From Kryptolebias marmoratus (taxonomy: Eukaryota; Chordata; Actinopteri; Cyprinodontiformes; Rivulidae): a DNA stretch of 64,000 bases. The stretch is taken from positions 5,501,022 through 5,565,021 of the forward strand of contig NC_051445.1 in NCBI RefSeq assembly GCF_001649575.2, written 5' to 3'. The notes under the pieces were generated by a model that was not told the DNA's origin, made no database searches, and saw only the letters and a list, made by a program, of their open reading frames with translations. This document shows positions 62,505 through 64,000 of this stretch, one piece after another. Positions within the stretch are counted from its first letter, which is position 1; the number at the start of each line of letters is the position of its first letter. Made by a program: the position numbers and the translations under genes.

Positions 62505-63965
62505 GGAAACCCCCACTTACACATTTTTATGCTGGAACACTTTTGTTATTATTTTTCCCAAGTTGTAGGTCTGGTTCTGGCCTCATAATATGTCTTATTT
62601 TATGAAAGTGTAATTCAATAAACAGGAAAAAACATTTAACTAGATGTTGTTTGTAGATAAACAAAGTTCTTGATGTTAGTCTGATTTCCTTTTTTCTTTA
62701 AGTCAGATTCAGTGCACTCCTGGGCCTGCACGAAATGGAGCAACTTCTTATGGCAGTAAGTTTATTTACAAAGCACTTCATTTGGATTAACCTAAAAAAA
62801 AACATAATAAAAAAGGTTTTGTCAAGACAAACAAAGGACATTTAAAGCATACTTTAAGGCAAGGGCTGAAAATTGCTTTAAAATGCATTTTAGCTTCAGT
62901 AACCTTTTATTTTCACAAAATGTTTTGATCATTTCAAAAGTTATATTCGGGTACATATCTATAAAAAAAACAAATACATGTTTGTGCACAATATGCAAAC
63001 TGTAACTGTCAACCTGGATTGGATTTTTTTTTTGTTTTAGTTTTAAACATACAGCTGCTGGTTAAAAATACACTTCATGTACAGCCAACTACTTACATTA
63101 TTATTATTATTATTATTTTAATCATTAGAAGCATCAATAAGGGATAAAATAAAAATTAGTTGCATAAAATGTTTATAAAGTAATTTTGCTTCTTTTTTGT
63201 GTCTGCTTTCTGCTTAGGTCTGGGTTGCCCTGCATCAAGTGTCGGTATGTAAAACTAGAAGCACTCTGAGAGCTCAAACTCCCCCAAGGCCATAGGGTCA
63301 TTACAAAAATTTAAGGTCTGCATTGTGTCCTGGATCAGTACCAAAATTTAAGCACTTGGGTTTTTTTTGTGCAACTCAAACATTTCCTGAAAATGTCATC
63401 ATAATTAGGTAATTTAGTTTGGAAGTAATCTTGGTGACAGACAAACAAACCTGTAAACGTCAAAATCTGTTTAGTGCGGATGTGATCCAGGGTTGCATTT
63501 CTTTGACAGCATTGTGTTTTTATTTCAAAGTTTTCATTATTATCATGGCCGGAGTGCTGCTGATCAACAATGTAAGTATGAATTAAACTGAACACAACTT
63601 TCAAATCTGTTTTCTGAGAAACAAAACAAATCTTGTACTTGTCTTTTATATTTATATCATTTACTGATTAAAAATAATAAAAATCAGTGACATTCAAATG
63701 TATGTAAGTCTTATAAATCACATTTCTGTTTCTCATTTCCTGTTACAAGTCCAGGTCCAAACATTTATTCAGATGTTTCAGTTTTATTATTGTTTCTGTT
63801 TCCGAGAATTATGAGAAAATCTTTGTTTAAGCTCGTTTTACTCACTCAAATCGCAACTGTTGTAAAATATAGTTACATATATTGTTATTATAAAATTGAT
63901 AGCTTGTGAATATTTTTCACATATTTCTATTAAACCAACTTTTTTCTGTTTTGAAATAGGACTGA
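58878..63965 (+). CDS. Unrecognised type II-like membrane protein with Cys-rich ectodomain
   Basis: Ten coding exons rebuilt with consistent phases and GT..AG borders: 58,878-58,920; 59,254-59,278; 59,896-60,359; 60,449-60,559; 60,878-60,949; 62,048-62,306; 62,703-62,755; 63,218-63,244; 63,531-63,571; 63,960-63,965 (TGA 63,963-63,965). The predicted length is 366 residues. There is no signal peptide. Residues 1-165 are acidic and Ser/Pro-rich (SDEEEDLGSLDV; IIEEEENARED). A basic cluster RKKRRRTRKT precedes a hydrophobic segment at about 195-214 (LIGLIAVGLIVVIAGIVGTV); the positive-inside rule puts the N-terminus in the cytosol. The outer part has 11 cysteines, eight of them in exon 6 (NCFTC, KCLN, KCSE, NCSVCF, ICCA), and six N-glycosylation sequons (NGS, NMT, NET, NCS, NIT, NIS). 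The C-terminus is hydrophobic (VVFIIIMAGVLLINND), possibly a second anchor or GPI-type signal. I recognise no family. Exon borders at 63,531 onward are less certain. Immune or cell-surface function would only be a guess. Confidence 0.75.
59435..59642 (-). repeat. Family R repeat in intron 2 of the membrane-protein gene
   Basis: Reverse-orientation copy: ggatgtacatctacagctca, ttggagtcagcaggatttaa, aatggctgccacagccaact, gaccttaaaaggcacaaaaa, cagttttacagatattgagc. Matches the order of 9,264-9,515 and 24,418-24,625 reversed. Confidence 0.7.
62418..62503. repeat. (CA)n microsatellite in intron 6
   Basis: About 43 uninterrupted CA units, the longest CA tract in the window, about 110 bases after exon 6 of the membrane-protein gene. 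Confidence 0.97.
63279..63460 (+). repeat. Dispersed repeat family Q, copy 2
   Basis: Starts ccaaggccatagggtcatta and contains catttcctgaaaatgtcatc and gtgacagacaaacaaacctg, in the same order as 17,393-17,590. It lies in intron 8 of the membrane-protein gene. Confidence 0.45.
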
Positions 63966-64000
63966 AGATGTGGTCATGAAGAGCAAACACTCCTACAAGA

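Overview
The window is nuclear DNA from a teleost fish. It is AT-rich, has long intergenic stretches, carries many CA/TA microsatellites, and holds tRNA-derived SINEs, a non-LTR retrotransposon tail ending in ATGG repeats, and hAT-type and other terminal-inverted-repeat elements of kinds common in ray-finned fishes. Its genes are split by GT..AG introns. Nothing bacterial (operons, CRISPR, ribosome binding sites) is present. The species cannot be named from the sequence.

Left part (1-9,060): a cadherin-superfamily gene on the minus strand. Only its first coding exon lies here (7,609-8,548: signal peptide plus two to three cadherin repeats). The exon ends in a consensus splice donor and the gene continues leftwards beyond base 1, so bases 1-7,608 are most likely its first intron. 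Bases 8,549-9,060 hold its promoter-side sequence.

Middle part (9,060-41,700): about 33 kb with no gene I can support. It holds SINE copies, a retrotransposon 3' end, a dispersed family of about 200 bp units with a GTGGCGGCCATCTTGAATTGG-like core, a hAT MITE with its 8-bp target duplication, several microsatellites, a 600-bp polypyrimidine tract, and blocks of balanced, low-repeat sequence that look like candidate conserved regulatory DNA.

Right-centre part (41,711-56,755): a tandem segmental duplication carrying two copies of a protein-kinase gene on the minus strand (copy A 43,300-46,351; copy B 52,972-55,328). Each has four coding exons and a predicted 419 residues. The exon structure could be rebuilt base by base, and phases and splice sites match between copies. 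Both have HQD in place of HRD; the DFG motif is DMG in A and DLG in B. A tract of about 1.66 kb over the last exon and 3' flank lines up at a constant offset with no difference seen, while the rest of the unit has diverged, which suggests gene conversion. Insertions present in one copy and absent from the other (a TIR transposon in B, a retrotransposon tail and a SINE in A) give empty-site proof of mobility. A fragment of a third unit and a composite repeat lie between the copies.

Right end (58,878-63,965): a ten-exon plus-strand gene for a predicted 366-residue protein that I do not recognise. It has a long acidic N-terminal region, a basic cluster, one clear membrane segment, a cysteine-rich and glycosylation-site-rich ectodomain, and a hydrophobic C-terminal tail. 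It is the best candidate for an undescribed protein in the window.
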